Positions 9,871 to 19,256 of a stretch of DNA of 64,000 bases are shown here, piece by piece; the first letter of the stretch is position 1, and each line of letters begins with the position of its first letter. The stretch is from DTCV01 sp964641155 (GTDB lineage: Archaea > Thermoproteota > Thermoprotei_A > Sulfolobales > NBVN01), in NCBI GenBank assembly GCA_964641155.1, contig CAZXJO010000001.1, positions 310,001 to 374,000 on the forward strand. Direction: 5' to 3'. A program made the translations under genes and the position numbers. The notes beneath the pieces were generated by a model. That model had not been told where the DNA came from. It did not search any database and was given only the letters and a program-made list of their open reading frames with translations.

Positions 9871-9885
9871 TCAGGGTGCTAGGTC

Positions 9886-10485
9886 ATGAGCGTTCAATCA
9901 GACACTGCTAACTCACCACCAGCACCTCTTTTGGTGTTCGGTAAGTGGTCATATGAGGGGGTTGTGGTCAGAGACCCAAGCCTTAAGAAGTACATATCGT
10001 TGAAGCCTGTCTACCTACCGCATACTGGTGGGAGACATGAACATAGAAGGTTCGGTAAGGCGGAGACACCCATCGTTGAGAGGCTGATCAACAAGCTTAT
10101 GAGGCCTGGAAGGAACACCGGTAAGAAACACCTAGCCTACAACATAGTTAAAACGTCTTTCGAGTTAGTGAACTTGAGGACTGGTGAGAACCCTCTCCAA
10201 GTGCTTGTGAGGGCTGTGGAGAACGCGGCCCCACGTGAGGAGACGACTAGAATAATGTATGGTGGTATAATTTATCACGTAGCTGTTGATGTCTCACCGC
10301 AGAGAAGGGTTGACATAGCTCTGAAGAACTTAGTTGACGGGGCTAGGTTAGCATCCTTTAGGAGTCAGAAATCTATTGAGGAATGTTTGGCGGACGAGCT
10401 AATCGCTGCAGCCAACAACGACCCTAAGAGCTATGCCATTGCTAAGAAAGAAGAAGTTGAGAGGATAGCGCTAAGTTCCAGGTAG
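9886..10485 (+). CDS. rps7: ribosomal protein uS7
   Basis: 199 residues. The small-subunit head protein is recognised from RFGKAETPIVERLINKLM, the TGKKHLAYNIVK segment and the C-terminal helix ending in ERIALSS. The N-terminal 20 residues are a variable archaeal extension. It closes the operon here; the elongation factor and rps10 genes often found next are absent and a leaderless AbrB gene follows instead. Confidence 0.96.
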   Translation: MSVQSDTANSPPAPLLVFGKWSYEGVVVRDPSLKKYISLKPVYLPHTGGRHEHRRFGKAETPIVERLINKLMRPGRNTGKKHLAYNIVKTSFELVNLRTGENPLQVLVRAVENAAPREETTRIMYGGIIYHVAVDVSPQRRVDIALKNLVDGARLASFRSQKSIEECLADELIAAANNDPKSYAIAKKEEVERIALSSR

Positions 10486-10489
10486 TGAC

Positions 10490-10498
10490 TTTTTAAAC
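10490..10498 (+). promoter_or_regulatory. A/T box of the AbrB-type gene
   Basis: TTTTTAAAC lies about 26-29 bases before the ATG at 10523, the spacing expected for a leaderless archaeal gene. No Shine-Dalgarno-like sequence lies close to the ATG. Confidence 0.5.
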
Positions 10499-10522
10499 CG
10501 CCACCCGCGTCGGTAGTACGTT

Positions 10523-10906
10523 ATGGGAAGGATTAAATCTTTAGTTAAGATTGATGATAAGGGAAGGGTGACGATACCACAACATATTAGGGAGCCCTTA
10601 GGCGTAGGTCCGGGGATGTATTTCGAGGTTGTAGCTGATTTGGAGGGGAGGCAAATAGTCTTGAAGCCCTTGTTTAGGGGGAGGGCTGAAGGTGTGACTG
10701 TTGAAGTTAGGGTGAGGCTTAATGAGATTAAGGAAGTGGAGGGAATAATTAACAAATGTGTTGACGGTGGATATGATGTGATCTCATTAAACTGCTTATA
10801 TGGTGAGGCATACGAATGCACGTTAAACATATACGCGATAGATGATGCTCAGGCAAGTAAGTTGAGGGAACTTCTAAGCGAGTATGAAGTGGTTATAAAT
10901 CCCTAA
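10523..10906 (+). CDS. AbrB/SpoVT-type DNA-binding protein
   Basis: 127 residues. The first 50 are a swapped-hairpin AbrB domain (KIDDKGRVTIPQHIRE, then GPGMYFEV and QIVLKPL), a fold found in archaeal transcription regulators and antitoxins. The C-terminal 70 residues are an unassigned alpha/beta region that could bind a ligand. No toxin-like partner gene is adjacent, so a chromosomal regulator is more likely than an antitoxin. The transcript appears leaderless. Confidence 0.75.
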   Translation: MGRIKSLVKIDDKGRVTIPQHIREPLGVGPGMYFEVVADLEGRQIVLKPLFRGRAEGVTVEVRVRLNEIKEVEGIINKCVDGGYDVISLNCLYGEAYECTLNIYAIDDAQASKLRELLSEYEVVINP

Positions 10907-11047
10907 GCGTTAACGTCTAAGACGTTCCGCCGCTGTATTTCCTGTTGGAGCCATAGGTGTCCGGGCTCCACATCCGGGCGTAGATGGCGTTGAACTCATA
11001 ACGTTTATAACTTCACCCGTTATTCATAATTCGGAGGTTGAATTACA

Positions 11048-12256
11048 ATGTATCTAGTCCATAGGTTAATTACAACCCCGACGTTCTTCTACATGCCTAA
11101 GAGGGTGGTGTTCGAGGTAAACGGCGCTCTGAAATTGAGCAACGAACTCCAACTACTAGGAATTGAGAAAGGGTCTAAGGTCCTCCTAGTCCTAGACCCA
11201 GCCATTAAGGGTTTGGAACACACTGTTAAGACCCTTAAGAGCTTGGAGGAGGGCGGTTACTCAGTTGATGTGTACACTGATGTGGAGTACGAGCCCAGCA
11301 TAGATTGTTTGAGGAGGGCGGCCAGCTATATAAGGAAGGACAGCTTTAAGGCGGTGATAGGTATTGGAGGCGGTTCTACGTTGGACATAGCTAAGGTCAG
11401 TGCTGCGGCTAAGGACAACCCGGATAAGGATGTTGAGGAGTTCATAGGTATGGACAAGATACCTAAGAGGTTGACTCCAGTTATAACCTTACCGACCACG
11501 GCCGGAACAGCCTCCGAAGTGAGCAGATACACAGTGTTCACTAAGGGTGTGGGTAAGGTAGGGATTAACGGTTACAACGTCATCCCGGACATAGCTGTAG
11601 TAGATCCTGTTTTCACTTACACTCTGCCCGCTAAAGTTACTGCCGGCACGGGTCTTGACGCATTAAGTCATGCTGTAGAAGGTATGATATCCTTAGATGC
11701 TACTCCGATGTCAGACGCGCTAGGACTTGTATCAGTTGAACTGGTGTTCAAGTATTTGAGGAGGGCCTACTATAAAGGCAGCGATGCTGAGGCGAGGTAC
11801 TTCATGTCATTGGCGGCTACATCTGCAGGAGCACCGCTGAACATCGGAAGGACTGTTCTGGGACACAGTATTTCGCAGACGTTCGGCCCGCAGTTCAAGG
11901 TACATCACGGAACAGCCTGCGGTATGGCGTTACCATATGTAATGGAGTTCTACCTACCGGCGGTGCCGGAGAAGTTAGCTGCGATAGCTAAGGCTGCTGG
12001 TGTGGACACCGCCAAACTAGGGGTCAGGGAAGCGGCCGAGGAAGCTGTGAAAGTAACTTGGAAACTTGTTGAGGACTTAGACGTACCCCTAAGCCTGAGG
12101 GACGTGGGTATTTCGAAGTCGGAGCTAGAAACCCTCGCGGAAAGAAGTGTTAAGGAGTGGCCGAGACCTAACAGCCCCATAGAGCTCACCAAGGAGAGAG
12201 TCCTTAAAGTAGTTGAAGCCATGTATGAAGGAAGGCTGATGAAGATCAAGTTGTGA
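11048..12256 (+). CDS. iron-containing (type III) alcohol dehydrogenase
   Basis: 402 residues. The cofactor-binding GGGS motif is at 107-110, followed by LDIAK; metal-site candidates are in the GTGLDALSHAVEG and GHSISQTFG..HHGTACGM segments of the helical C-terminal domain. The family oxidises alcohols or reduces aldehydes/ketones with NAD(P); the exact substrate cannot be told. The first ATG has GGAGG ten bases upstream, so I use it, although Met16 is a plausible later start. The next gene is on the opposite strand, so it is monocistronic. Confidence 0.88.
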   Translation: MYLVHRLITTPTFFYMPKRVVFEVNGALKLSNELQLLGIEKGSKVLLVLDPAIKGLEHTVKTLKSLEEGGYSVDVYTDVEYEPSIDCLRRAASYIRKDSFKAVIGIGGGSTLDIAKVSAAAKDNPDKDVEEFIGMDKIPKRLTPVITLPTTAGTASEVSRYTVFTKGVGKVGINGYNVIPDIAVVDPVFTYTLPAKVTAGTGLDALSHAVEGMISLDATPMSDALGLVSVELVFKYLRRAYYKGSDAEARYFMSLAATSAGAPLNIGRTVLGHSISQTFGPQFKVHHGTACGMALPYVMEFYLPAVPEKLAAIAKAAGVDTAKLGVREAAEEAVKVTWKLVEDLDVPLSLRDVGISKSELETLAERSVKEWPRPNSPIELTKERVLKVVEAMYEGRLMKIKL

Positions 12257-12419
12257 GTACATAATTGAAACCTTCAAACCCATTTGTTTTTCTGTACGTA
12301 GGGACTCACAACTTCTGACAACTTAGGACGATCACCAATTACTACATGCATGCCTCAGGAACTTATTTAAAAGTTATTGATGTAAAAATCTTCGTTTAGT
12401 TTCTGTTAACATGGAGGGG

Positions 12420-12647
12420 TTAGCTCGTTGATATTGAGAATGTAGGACACGAGTTCTTAGCGGTTTCAACGCAGTCCCTTAGCGATTCCTCCACCTCGCC
12501 CTCAGTCACTTTGCCCCCTACTCTAGATTGCGCTACTATCTGAGACTTCCCGTCTTCTCCAGCCTCGAAGACCTGTGGGCATAGTGAGTAACATACGCCG
12601 CACGCAATGCATGTTTCCTGATTTATACTGACCTTAAATGATGCCAT
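12420..12647 (-). CDS. ferredoxin, single [4Fe-4S] type
   Basis: 75 residues, an acidic small electron carrier. Cys13, Cys16, Cys19 (CIACGVC) and Cys67 before Pro fit the four ligands of one [4Fe-4S] cluster; Cys23 and Cys59 sit where related archaeal ferredoxins have a disulfide. The reading as a one-cluster rather than two-cluster ferredoxin follows from there being only six Cys. It is monocistronic. Its redox partner is not evident from the neighbours. Confidence 0.9.
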   Translation of the reverse strand: MASFKVSINQETCIACGVCYSLCPQVFEAGEDGKSQIVAQSRVGGKVTEGEVEESLRDCVETAKNSCPTFSISTS

Positions 12648-12755
12648 ACCGGCTACCTCACTCTATTAAATGAAGGGTTGGTAAAATAAATTTTACCTTC
12701 GGTAAGCTAATAGCGCTCTAAAATTTAAAAGGTGTTAGTATTAACTAATTACTCG

Positions 12756-12829
12756 GGGCCCGTAGCTCAGCCAGGTAGAGCGCCGGGCTCATAACCCGGT
12801 GGTCCGGGGTTCGAATCCCCGCGGGCCCA
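12756..12829 (+). tRNA. tRNA-Met(CAU), intronless
   Basis: Acceptor arms 12756-12762 and 12822-12828 pair over 7 bp; the anticodon loop is CTCATAA with a GC-rich stem. It is 74 nt, has no intron and CCA is not encoded. The 5' end is G1-C72, whereas archaeal initiators usually have A1-U72, although the three G-C pairs next to the anticodon loop are initiator-like. Elongator, initiator and tRNA-Ile2 identities cannot be separated by eye. Confidence 0.93.
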
Positions 12830-12835
12830 CTATGA

Positions 12836-13750
12836 TTAAGCCGTAGAGGTTAGGAGCCTGAACTTCTCAAGCAGTTTAAGGGAGTCCTCGGCGAGTAGGT
12901 AGATGAGGTGTTCTAATCCCGGAGGTCCTAGATCTATGATGGCGTCCGGACAGATCTTCAACCTACTTAACTCGTTAGAAACCAACGAGAGCACCGTTTC
13001 AAGTGACCTGCTTTCATAAGGCCCTATGGTAACTACGTTTAATTTAAGCTTCCTTATGCGGTCTTCGATCTCCTTCGAATACTTTATGTTCGCAGCGCTT
13101 CTGATGTTCGGAAAGTACTTCATAACTTCCAGCAGGAGTGATGCCATGAACTTACTGCTGCCGTAAGTGGGCTCTGAGACAGCTCTAACTGTGTTGAATA
13201 CCTTAACAACCCGTCCAGGTATCCCAACAACCTCAGAAATGGACCTCGCATTAGGTCTGGCCTCAACTATGTTCATCCCGACCTCGGGGACTAACATTTG
13301 TACGTTCTGCATGACCTCTAAATTCTCCAAAACGTACTTAACCCTCTGAACTATTTCATCACTGACCCCAGGAGTTAAGTAGTGACATATGTTACAGTTT
13401 CCGAGTCCACGTACTAAGGTCCTGTGCGCCTTACACAGCCTGCCTTCCTTGAGCTTAGTCAGCAGGAATATGGTTAAATATGATGTGGCGTCCCCTAACC
13501 TCTTACCCAGAATGTAGTTGGCGACTACCTCAGCCACGCTCTCCACCTCACCCTCATCAATACCCAACCCCCTGAGCTTACTTATGTAGTACTGCGGGGG
13601 CTTTGAGAGGTACTTAGATACGAGTGCCTGCGACACGTATAAGGCCCTAGCTATTTGCCTCTGACTTAACCCCCTACCACTCAAGTTCCAAGCTACCAAC
13701 CCCTTAATGTAAGGTAGAACACTGTTTACGGCGTCGAATGGGGTTGACAT
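12836..13750 (-). CDS. thiR: HTH regulator with C-terminal ThiN domain
   Basis: 304 residues. The N-terminal part has a helix-turn-helix (RGLSQRQIARALYVSQALVSKYL, about residues 25-48) with a CNIC/C segment near 110-122 that may bind metal. The last 160 residues match the ThiN fold (NIRSAANIKYS..., PDAIIDLGPPGLEH), which in other archaeal proteins is thiamine-phosphate synthase. The HTH-ThiN architecture is that of ThiR, a proposed repressor of thiamine genes that senses thiamine phosphates. Catalytic residues were not checked. No thiamine gene is adjacent. It is 20 bases downstream of TFB on the same strand. Confidence 0.7.
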   Translation of the reverse strand: MSTPFDAVNSVLPYIKGLVAWNLSGRGLSQRQIARALYVSQALVSKYLSKPPQYYISKLRGLGIDEGEVESVAEVVANYILGKRLGDATSYLTIFLLTKLKEGRLCKAHRTLVRGLGNCNICHYLTPGVSDEIVQRVKYVLENLEVMQNVQMLVPEVGMNIVEARPNARSISEVVGIPGRVVKVFNTVRAVSEPTYGSSKFMASLLLEVMKYFPNIRSAANIKYSKEIEDRIRKLKLNVVTIGPYESRSLETVLSLVSNELSRLKICPDAIIDLGPPGLEHLIYLLAEDSLKLLEKFRLLTSTA

Positions 13751-13770
13751 TAAGGCACCGGCGTATCAGT

Positions 13771-14682
13771 TCATTGCGGAACGTCTAACTTCAAATACGT
13801 TGTCAGTTCTTTATACCTATTCCTAACGGTTACTTCCGTGACTCCAGCTACTTGAGCTACGTCTTTCTGGGTCCTTCTCTCGTCAAGCATTTGAGCCGCT
13901 ATGTATACCGCAGCTGCTGCAAGTCCCGCTGGGTCCTTACCGGCGGTAAGCCCAGCCTCCTTAGCCTTCTCTATTAGTTCCGATGCCTTCTTAACGACAC
14001 TGCCGCTTAAACCTAGGGCTGAGGCGATCCTAGGCACGAAGTCGGTGGGGTCGGATATGGGTATCTTGATGCTTAGTTCCCTTACCAACAACCTATAACA
14101 TCTGGCGACCTCCTTCTTGCTGGTCTTGGTGTATTGTGAGATCTCATCCAAAGTCCTAGGTATTTTATAAACCCTGCATGCGACGTATAGCGCGGCGGCA
14201 ACGATCGATTCTATAGCCCTCCCCCTAACAGCACCCCTTTCGACAGCCTTCCTGTAAATAGATGCTGCATGTTCTTTAACAGCCCTAGGAAGACCTAACT
14301 GGTCAGCGATCCTCTCAAGTTCGGCGGCAGCCTGAGTTATGTTCCTATCAATGCTGTCCTGAATCCTAGTCCTGATCTGCCACTTCCTCCACCTCATGAC
14401 CTCCAACCTCCTCTTAATCTCCAACCTCTTACCCATAGCGTCCCTGTCCCTCCAATCAATGACTGTTGAGAGTCCGCCATCGTGGATGGTAGGCGATAAG
14501 GGTGATCCGGTCCTACTCCTCCTATCCCTCTCCTCGGGCGTGAATGCCCTCCACTCAGGACCCTGATCTATGACCCTCTCCTCAATAACCTCACCGGTGT
14601 TTAGACAAATGTATTCACCCCTACTCTCATCGTAAATTATTTTATCAGGTGGGCATTTGGAATCTACAACCTTCTCAGGCAT
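13771..14682 (-). CDS. tfb: transcription initiation factor TFB
   Basis: About 303 residues. It recruits polymerase to TBP-bound promoters. The N-terminal ribbon has only two of the four usual cysteines (CPPD and ICLNTG), as I recall is normal for Sulfolobus-type TFB1; then the B-reader/linker (QGPEWRAFTPEE..R), and two cyclin repeats from about residue 110 and 205, the second ending in the GVTEVTVRNRYKEL recognition HTH. The frame opens at GTG 14691, but GAGGTGAGG sits directly before the ATG at 14682, so that start is chosen. A TTTAAAAA box lies just upstream. Confidence 0.96.
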   Translation of the reverse strand: MPEKVVDSKCPPDKIIYDESRGEYICLNTGEVIEERVIDQGPEWRAFTPEERDRRSRTGSPLSPTIHDGGLSTVIDWRDRDAMGKRLEIKRRLEVMRWRKWQIRTRIQDSIDRNITQAAAELERIADQLGLPRAVKEHAASIYRKAVERGAVRGRAIESIVAAALYVACRVYKIPRTLDEISQYTKTSKKEVARCYRLLVRELSIKIPISDPTDFVPRIASALGLSGSVVKKASELIEKAKEAGLTAGKDPAGLAAAAVYIAAQMLDERRTQKDVAQVAGVTEVTVRNRYKELTTYLKLDVPQ

Positions 14683-14808
14683 AGACCTCACCTCACATAA
14701 GGTACATTTTTAAACCTTACTGCCTTTTAAACTTTACGTCCCGCCGCTTATAAGTATTAATGAAAAATAATGAACACTTAAAAACATGCAACCTAGAAAA
14801 TTACGGAA

Positions 14809-14886
14809 GCCGCCGTAGCTCAGCCCGGTATGAGCGCCGGCCTTGTAAGCCGGTGGTCGCGGGTTCGAATCCCGCCGGCGGCTCCA
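14809..14886 (+). tRNA. tRNA-Thr(UGU)
   Basis: Acceptor arms 14809-14815 and 14876-14882 pair fully, discriminator T, CCA encoded at 14884-14886. The anticodon loop CTTGTAA gives UGU. D, anticodon and T stems are all complete and there is no intron, in contrast to the GGU isoacceptor at 31.6 kb. Confidence 0.95.
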
Positions 14887-15190
14887 CACCGCTAGGCGGA
14901 TATGCACGTCACTGGTATTTAACATCCTTAACGTCTAGGCAGTTGTGGCTGGGAGGCTCATCACTTACATCGAAGACGTATGACTTGCGGACCTCCGTCC
15001 ACGCTTCCGGCAACAATATCCAGAAGGGTCGACCTTTTCTCGGCGGCTGTGACTGTTGAAGCTCCCGACAGCGGATAAGAGCAATCTTTAGGCACCTAAG
15101 TTGAGTGCTGTGTCCGTCTATACATCATATACCTCTAGACACTCCAGTGAACCCAAACTTCTAAGGAGGGCAAGTTCTCAGTAACTGCAC
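14887..15190. other. non-coding stretch between tRNA-Thr and TRAP operon
   Basis: About 300 bases without a convincing reading frame. A short GGAC-CTCC-GTCC hairpin occurs near 14990, and no A/T box of the archaeal type stands out for either flank. I see no RNA gene I can name. Confidence 0.3.
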
Positions 15191-17332
15191 TCACTTGGTC
15201 GTCTTATACCTCCTTAAATTAACGAAGTATAGCGCTAGGTATATTAAGACAGCTATGGCGCTCACTAAGAAAGCTCCGAGTTTTAGCATCACGGCTGAGG
15301 CGTAAACTAAGACACTCAGTGAAGTAATTGCTATTCGCTGGGTCCTACCTAGTGGGCCTCCTAACCACCCCACAACACCTGAGCTTAGGAATAGCATTGT
15401 TAACACGAGGACTGAGACTCCGTTGATGAAGGAGGTTATGGTGGTTAGGTCCCATTGTTGCGCTGGCAGTATAAGCAACGATGGATTTGTGGCAAATACG
15501 TAGGGAACTAAGTAACCGGCTATGGCATAGGCAGATGCGTTAAATGCTGTCTTCCAAAAGTTTGACTTAGCTAATGCGGCCCCCGCATACGTTGCGAGAG
15601 CCACAGGCGGTGTGAGATCAGCTAGTATGCCGAAATAGAAGGCAAACATGTGAGCAACTAGGAGCGCTGATTTAAACGGTAAGCTGCTCCATTCGGCGAT
15701 AGCTCTTCCTAAGGCGACGCCTGAAATGGTCGTTGTGATTATGTAATTTGCCGTTGTGGGGACGCCCATGCCAAGTATGAGGCTTATGAACATAACGCTT
15801 ATCATTAGTAAGAATATGTTACCTCCCACGATATCTATTAACCTGTACCCTACTAACGTGGCCCAACCGGTCATAGTTAAAACCCCTTGAATCATTCCAG
15901 CGATGGAGCCGGCTAGGAAGACTGAGGCCGAGGTCCTCAAAGCTGAGTTAAAGGCATCGATGACGTTGCTTACTAGTTCTTTTCCTCCCCTGATCAAGGA
16001 TCCGACAGCGATTGCAATCAGCAATGAGAGAACTCCTGAGAAGTATAATGAAGCGCTGACGGAGATCCCTGAGATGTAAGCCAGTAATGCGGCAGCAATG
16101 ACCGCGGACATGTATATGATTTTAGAGCCTAAGGTGATGTGTGGCTTCGCAAACCATGCGGCAACTATTGCTGCGCCTAAGGACCCTGTAACAGCGTACT
16201 GAGGTTCTAGTCCCACGAGGAGGAGGTAGGTTATTAAAGGAATGGGCGCCAATAAGTAAATCTTACTAGCCAATTCCTTAAATGAGGGGAGTTTCTCGCC
16301 GCGGAGCGGTTTAATTCCCAATTTTTTTGTGACCCTATCCACGAATATGTATATTGATGCGAAATACGCTATTGCCGGAATCACGGCGGCAATTATTATA
16401 TCCCTATAAGGCCTCCCTAAGAACTCGGCCATTATGAATGCTGCAGCACCCATGATGGGAGGCATTAACTGTCCCCCAGTTGATGCAGCCGGCTCCACAG
16501 CGCCGGCTACCTCAGGTGGGTACCCAGCCCTCTTCATTAGTGGTATTGTAAAAGTACCTGTTGTTAGGACGTTAGCTACGGAACTCCCCGAAATGGTACC
16601 TAGGAAAGCGCTTGCGAGTACTGCCGTCTTGGCCGGACCTCCGGACCTGCCACCAACAGCACTCAATATTAGCTCGGTTATGTATTTCCCGACATCCATC
16701 TTTTCAAGTATCGCCCCGAAGAAAATGAACGCAAAAACATACGAGGTCATCACGAAGAGGGGTATTGAGAATATACCCTCCCTAGAGTAATACATGTGGT
16801 TGAGCAGTAATCTAAGGTTAAAGCCTTCATAGTAAAATCCCAAAAATATTATAACCGAGGCTATTACCGGTAACGCAATGCCTAAGGACCTCCTAGCAGC
16901 CTCGAATAAGAGTATGATAGCGATGACAGGCATTACGATCCTATCAGGAGTTAACTCAAGGTACCCTAACCTGATTATTTCGGGGTATGTGATGAATAAG
17001 TAGAAGAACGATATGAAGGCAAGGGATCCGAGGACATAATCATATACAGGAATCCTCTCCCCAATGCCCTTTCTTAGGGGTTTGATGGTGTAGATGGCTA
17101 CCAACAGAATACCCATTAGGAAAGCCATGCTTTGCTGGAGGTCTGGGGCGTAAAGAAGGATTAATATCTTAACCCCGATCTTCTCTAACATGCTGTAAAG
17201 CACGAAGTTAAAACCCATGACGACGAAGAATTCGTAAAGTGTGAAGATTGCGGCTAAGGCGAGGACGAATTTATGGGAAGCACCCTTCCTGGCCCTCTCA
17301 ACAACTGCTAGAGCATCACTCATGGAGGACAC
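15191..17332 (-). CDS. TRAP transporter fused permease, TAXI type (4TM/12TM)
   Basis: 713 residues, strongly hydrophobic throughout. It corresponds to the fusion of the small (DctQ-like) and large (DctM-like) membrane subunits used by TAXI-family TRAP transporters, which import carboxylates or similar solutes on an ion gradient. The DctM-like core has the repeated Gly/Pro-rich re-entrant signatures (GTISGSSVANVLTTG, GMGVPTTANYI). It is the last gene of a three-gene operon with the DUF1850 protein and the binding protein. The substrate cannot be read from sequence. Confidence 0.92.
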   Translation of the reverse strand: MSSMSDALAVVERARKGASHKFVLALAAIFTLYEFFVVMGFNFVLYSMLEKIGVKILILLYAPDLQQSMAFLMGILLVAIYTIKPLRKGIGERIPVYDYVLGSLAFISFFYLFITYPEIIRLGYLELTPDRIVMPVIAIILLFEAARRSLGIALPVIASVIIFLGFYYEGFNLRLLLNHMYYSREGIFSIPLFVMTSYVFAFIFFGAILEKMDVGKYITELILSAVGGRSGGPAKTAVLASAFLGTISGSSVANVLTTGTFTIPLMKRAGYPPEVAGAVEPAASTGGQLMPPIMGAAAFIMAEFLGRPYRDIIIAAVIPAIAYFASIYIFVDRVTKKLGIKPLRGEKLPSFKELASKIYLLAPIPLITYLLLVGLEPQYAVTGSLGAAIVAAWFAKPHITLGSKIIYMSAVIAAALLAYISGISVSASLYFSGVLSLLIAIAVGSLIRGGKELVSNVIDAFNSALRTSASVFLAGSIAGMIQGVLTMTGWATLVGYRLIDIVGGNIFLLMISVMFISLILGMGVPTTANYIITTTISGVALGRAIAEWSSLPFKSALLVAHMFAFYFGILADLTPPVALATYAGAALAKSNFWKTAFNASAYAIAGYLVPYVFATNPSLLILPAQQWDLTTITSFINGVSVLVLTMLFLSSGVVGWLGGPLGRTQRIAITSLSVLVYASAVMLKLGAFLVSAIAVLIYLALYFVNLRRYKTTK

Positions 17333-17356
17333 CCACTAAAATAAGCTATGTCTTGT

Positions 17357-17881
17357 TTATAAAAATAAAAGTGATTTTATAGCGAGTTCCAGCTTAGTTA
17401 ATAAGTATTGAATTCCGGTGACTTCAACCACGCTCAGCTCAACCTCCCCACCATCTTTAATTTCGTACCCGTTTACAGTGAGTCTCCAATCCATCATGAA
17501 CTCCGTGTTTACCGTAAAATTCCTCTCCATGCAGTACTTAACATCAGTTACCACGTAATTACCTCCCCTCACTTCAACAACTCCGTTGAGGTGTTTGAGG
17601 TCCTCAAGGGAGGCTGGCGTCCCAGCCCCACCTACGGGCCATACTACCTCCCTAATGCATATCCGGTCGAGGCGTACTTCGTATACTTCACGTACCTCAG
17701 TTGTGAGGTGGCTGTGTTTAAAAGTTAGCGTTATATTACTCACAGGCACTTCGAAGAAGAGCACCTCTCTATCATCGACAACAACTTTGAGGACCTTAAT
17801 AACTGTTGCATTAGCTAATGATACCAAGAAGACCGCGAAGAATATGAAAAACAGTGTTGGTTTACTTCCCAAAGGAATCAA
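17357..17881 (-). CDS. DUF1850 membrane-anchored protein of TAXI-TRAP operon
   Basis: 174 residues with an N-terminal hydrophobic segment (about residues 8-26) that acts as a signal or anchor, followed by a beta-rich outside domain with motifs such as VPVSNITLTFKHS and KHLNG-like turns. DUF1850 proteins are commonly found beside TAXI permeases; their job is unknown, probably accessory to transport. The start codon overlaps the stop of the binding-protein gene by four bases, and the fused permease follows 24 bases downstream. Confidence 0.7.
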   Translation of the reverse strand: MIPLGSKPTLFFIFFAVFLVSLANATVIKVLKVVVDDREVLFFEVPVSNITLTFKHSHLTTEVREVYEVRLDRICIREVVWPVGGAGTPASLEDLKHLNGVVEVRGGNYVVTDVKYCMERNFTVNTEFMMDWRLTVNGYEIKDGGEVELSVVEVTGIQYLLTKLELAIKSLLFL

Positions 17882-19023
17882 GGCCGTAGGTCCTTCGGTA
17901 TGCTCATACCTTTGCTTTCGTAGAACTTTATAGCTCCGGGATGTAGTGGCACACTCATACCCTTCAGGGCTTTATCTAGGGAGATCTCCTCAGCCCTGGC
18001 ATGAGCCTTCTTTAACTCGTCTAGGTGGTCGAAGATCACCTCCAAGAACTTACTTACGATATCCTCAGGGATGTCACTCCTGGCGGCGACTATGGCCATA
18101 ACTGCAAGCGTTTTTGCGTCTTCTGGCTGTCCTGGATAGGCCCCTGCCGGGATCACTCCTGACACGAAGAATTTATACTCCTGCATCAGCTTCTGAGCTA
18201 CGTCATCAGGTATGCTGAGCAACTTAATAGGTGTTGTAGTACCTAGCTGTACGATTGCCGATGTACCTATCCCAGTACAGATAACTATCCCGTCCACCTG
18301 ACCCAATTTGAGGGCTTCAGCCCCTTGGTTATAGTCTAAATACTGGGGTGTCAATTTATCCCATATCCCCGCACCCCTTAAGAGTATCTCAGCCTCAACG
18401 GCCGCACCACTTCCCGGGGCGCCGACAGCTACCCTCTTACCAGCGAGGTCGTAAAGGTTATTAATGCCGCTGTCAGCCCTTACTATTATGTGGATGTATT
18501 CAGGGTATAGTGAGAGAACACCCCTTATGTTTGTTACGGCACTCCCGTTAAACATGTACACCCCTGCAATCGCGTAATAAGCTACGTCATTCTGGATCAA
18601 TGCGAATTCAGCATCCTTAGCCCCTAGGGCTCGAGCATTAGACACCGAAGCACCACTAGTTACCGACGTAGCAGTTATGATCCCACCTGAGTACTTGTTC
18701 ATTAATTCAGCCATGGCCGACCCTAACGGGTAGTATACACCTCCCGTCCCGCCTGTGAATATCCTTATTCTGTAAGGGGTCGCCGGCGTAGTAGTTGGTG
18801 TTGGAGTCGGTGACGCAGTTACTGTAACAGTCCTAGTTACGGTGGTCGTCACGGTAACGGTAGCCCCTCCCGGAGCACCTGCTGTGACGGTCTGGGTAAC
18901 CGTAGCCGTGACAGTCTTAGGAGGTGGAACGGCTGAAGAACCTGCAAAATAACCAGCAACACCCGCGACAACTATCAAGATGATGAGAATGCCTGTCAAA
19001 GACTTAGATAATTGGGCACCCAA
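17878..19023 (-). CDS. TAXI-family solute-binding protein
   Basis: 381 residues: an N-terminal membrane anchor (about 10-30), a Thr/Val/Pro-rich linker (about 37-83) of the type seen in cell-surface binding proteins of crenarchaea, then the periplasmic-binding fold beginning with the family motif GGTGGVYYPLG at 91-101. Later segments ALIQNDVAYYA and DGIVICTGIG fit the TAXI family, whose known members bind glutamate-like or other small carboxylates. First gene of the TRAP operon on the minus strand. Confidence 0.9.
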   Translation of the reverse strand: MGAQLSKSLTGILIILIVVAGVAGYFAGSSAVPPPKTVTATVTQTVTAGAPGGATVTVTTTVTRTVTVTASPTPTPTTTPATPYRIRIFTGGTGGVYYPLGSAMAELMNKYSGGIITATSVTSGASVSNARALGAKDAEFALIQNDVAYYAIAGVYMFNGSAVTNIRGVLSLYPEYIHIIVRADSGINNLYDLAGKRVAVGAPGSGAAVEAEILLRGAGIWDKLTPQYLDYNQGAEALKLGQVDGIVICTGIGTSAIVQLGTTTPIKLLSIPDDVAQKLMQEYKFFVSGVIPAGAYPGQPEDAKTLAVMAIVAARSDIPEDIVSKFLEVIFDHLDELKKAHARAEEISLDKALKGMSVPLHPGAIKFYESKGMSIPKDLRP

Positions 19024-19256
19024 ACCCTAATACCTCCAGAGGTTCTTAACCATCACACTTTATAAACTTTTCATAATTCTAACAAACTCGAAGTGGTTGG
19101 TACATCAAACGATGTTTAACACCGTCGATCCCTTCAGTACCTCACCAACCTCGCGTTAGAAGTATCGTAAATGCACTCAACCTTTAACCATGAAGCACTG
19201 GAATTCCACATAACCCTACACACATCCCAATAAGCTCTATCGCACGAGGGTATCAC

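Noticed and set aside
10471..10830. 119-codon minus-strand frame over the AbrB gene
   Set aside because: It overlaps the well-supported plus-strand AbrB gene and encodes no recognisable motif.
13771..14682. TFB zinc ribbon lacking two of four cysteines, as a possible defect
   Set aside because: As recalled, Sulfolobus-type TFB1 proteins have the same CPPD form, so this is normal for the lineage.
14734..14925. 63-codon minus-strand frame near 14.8 kb
   Set aside because: It covers tRNA-Thr and has no coding character.
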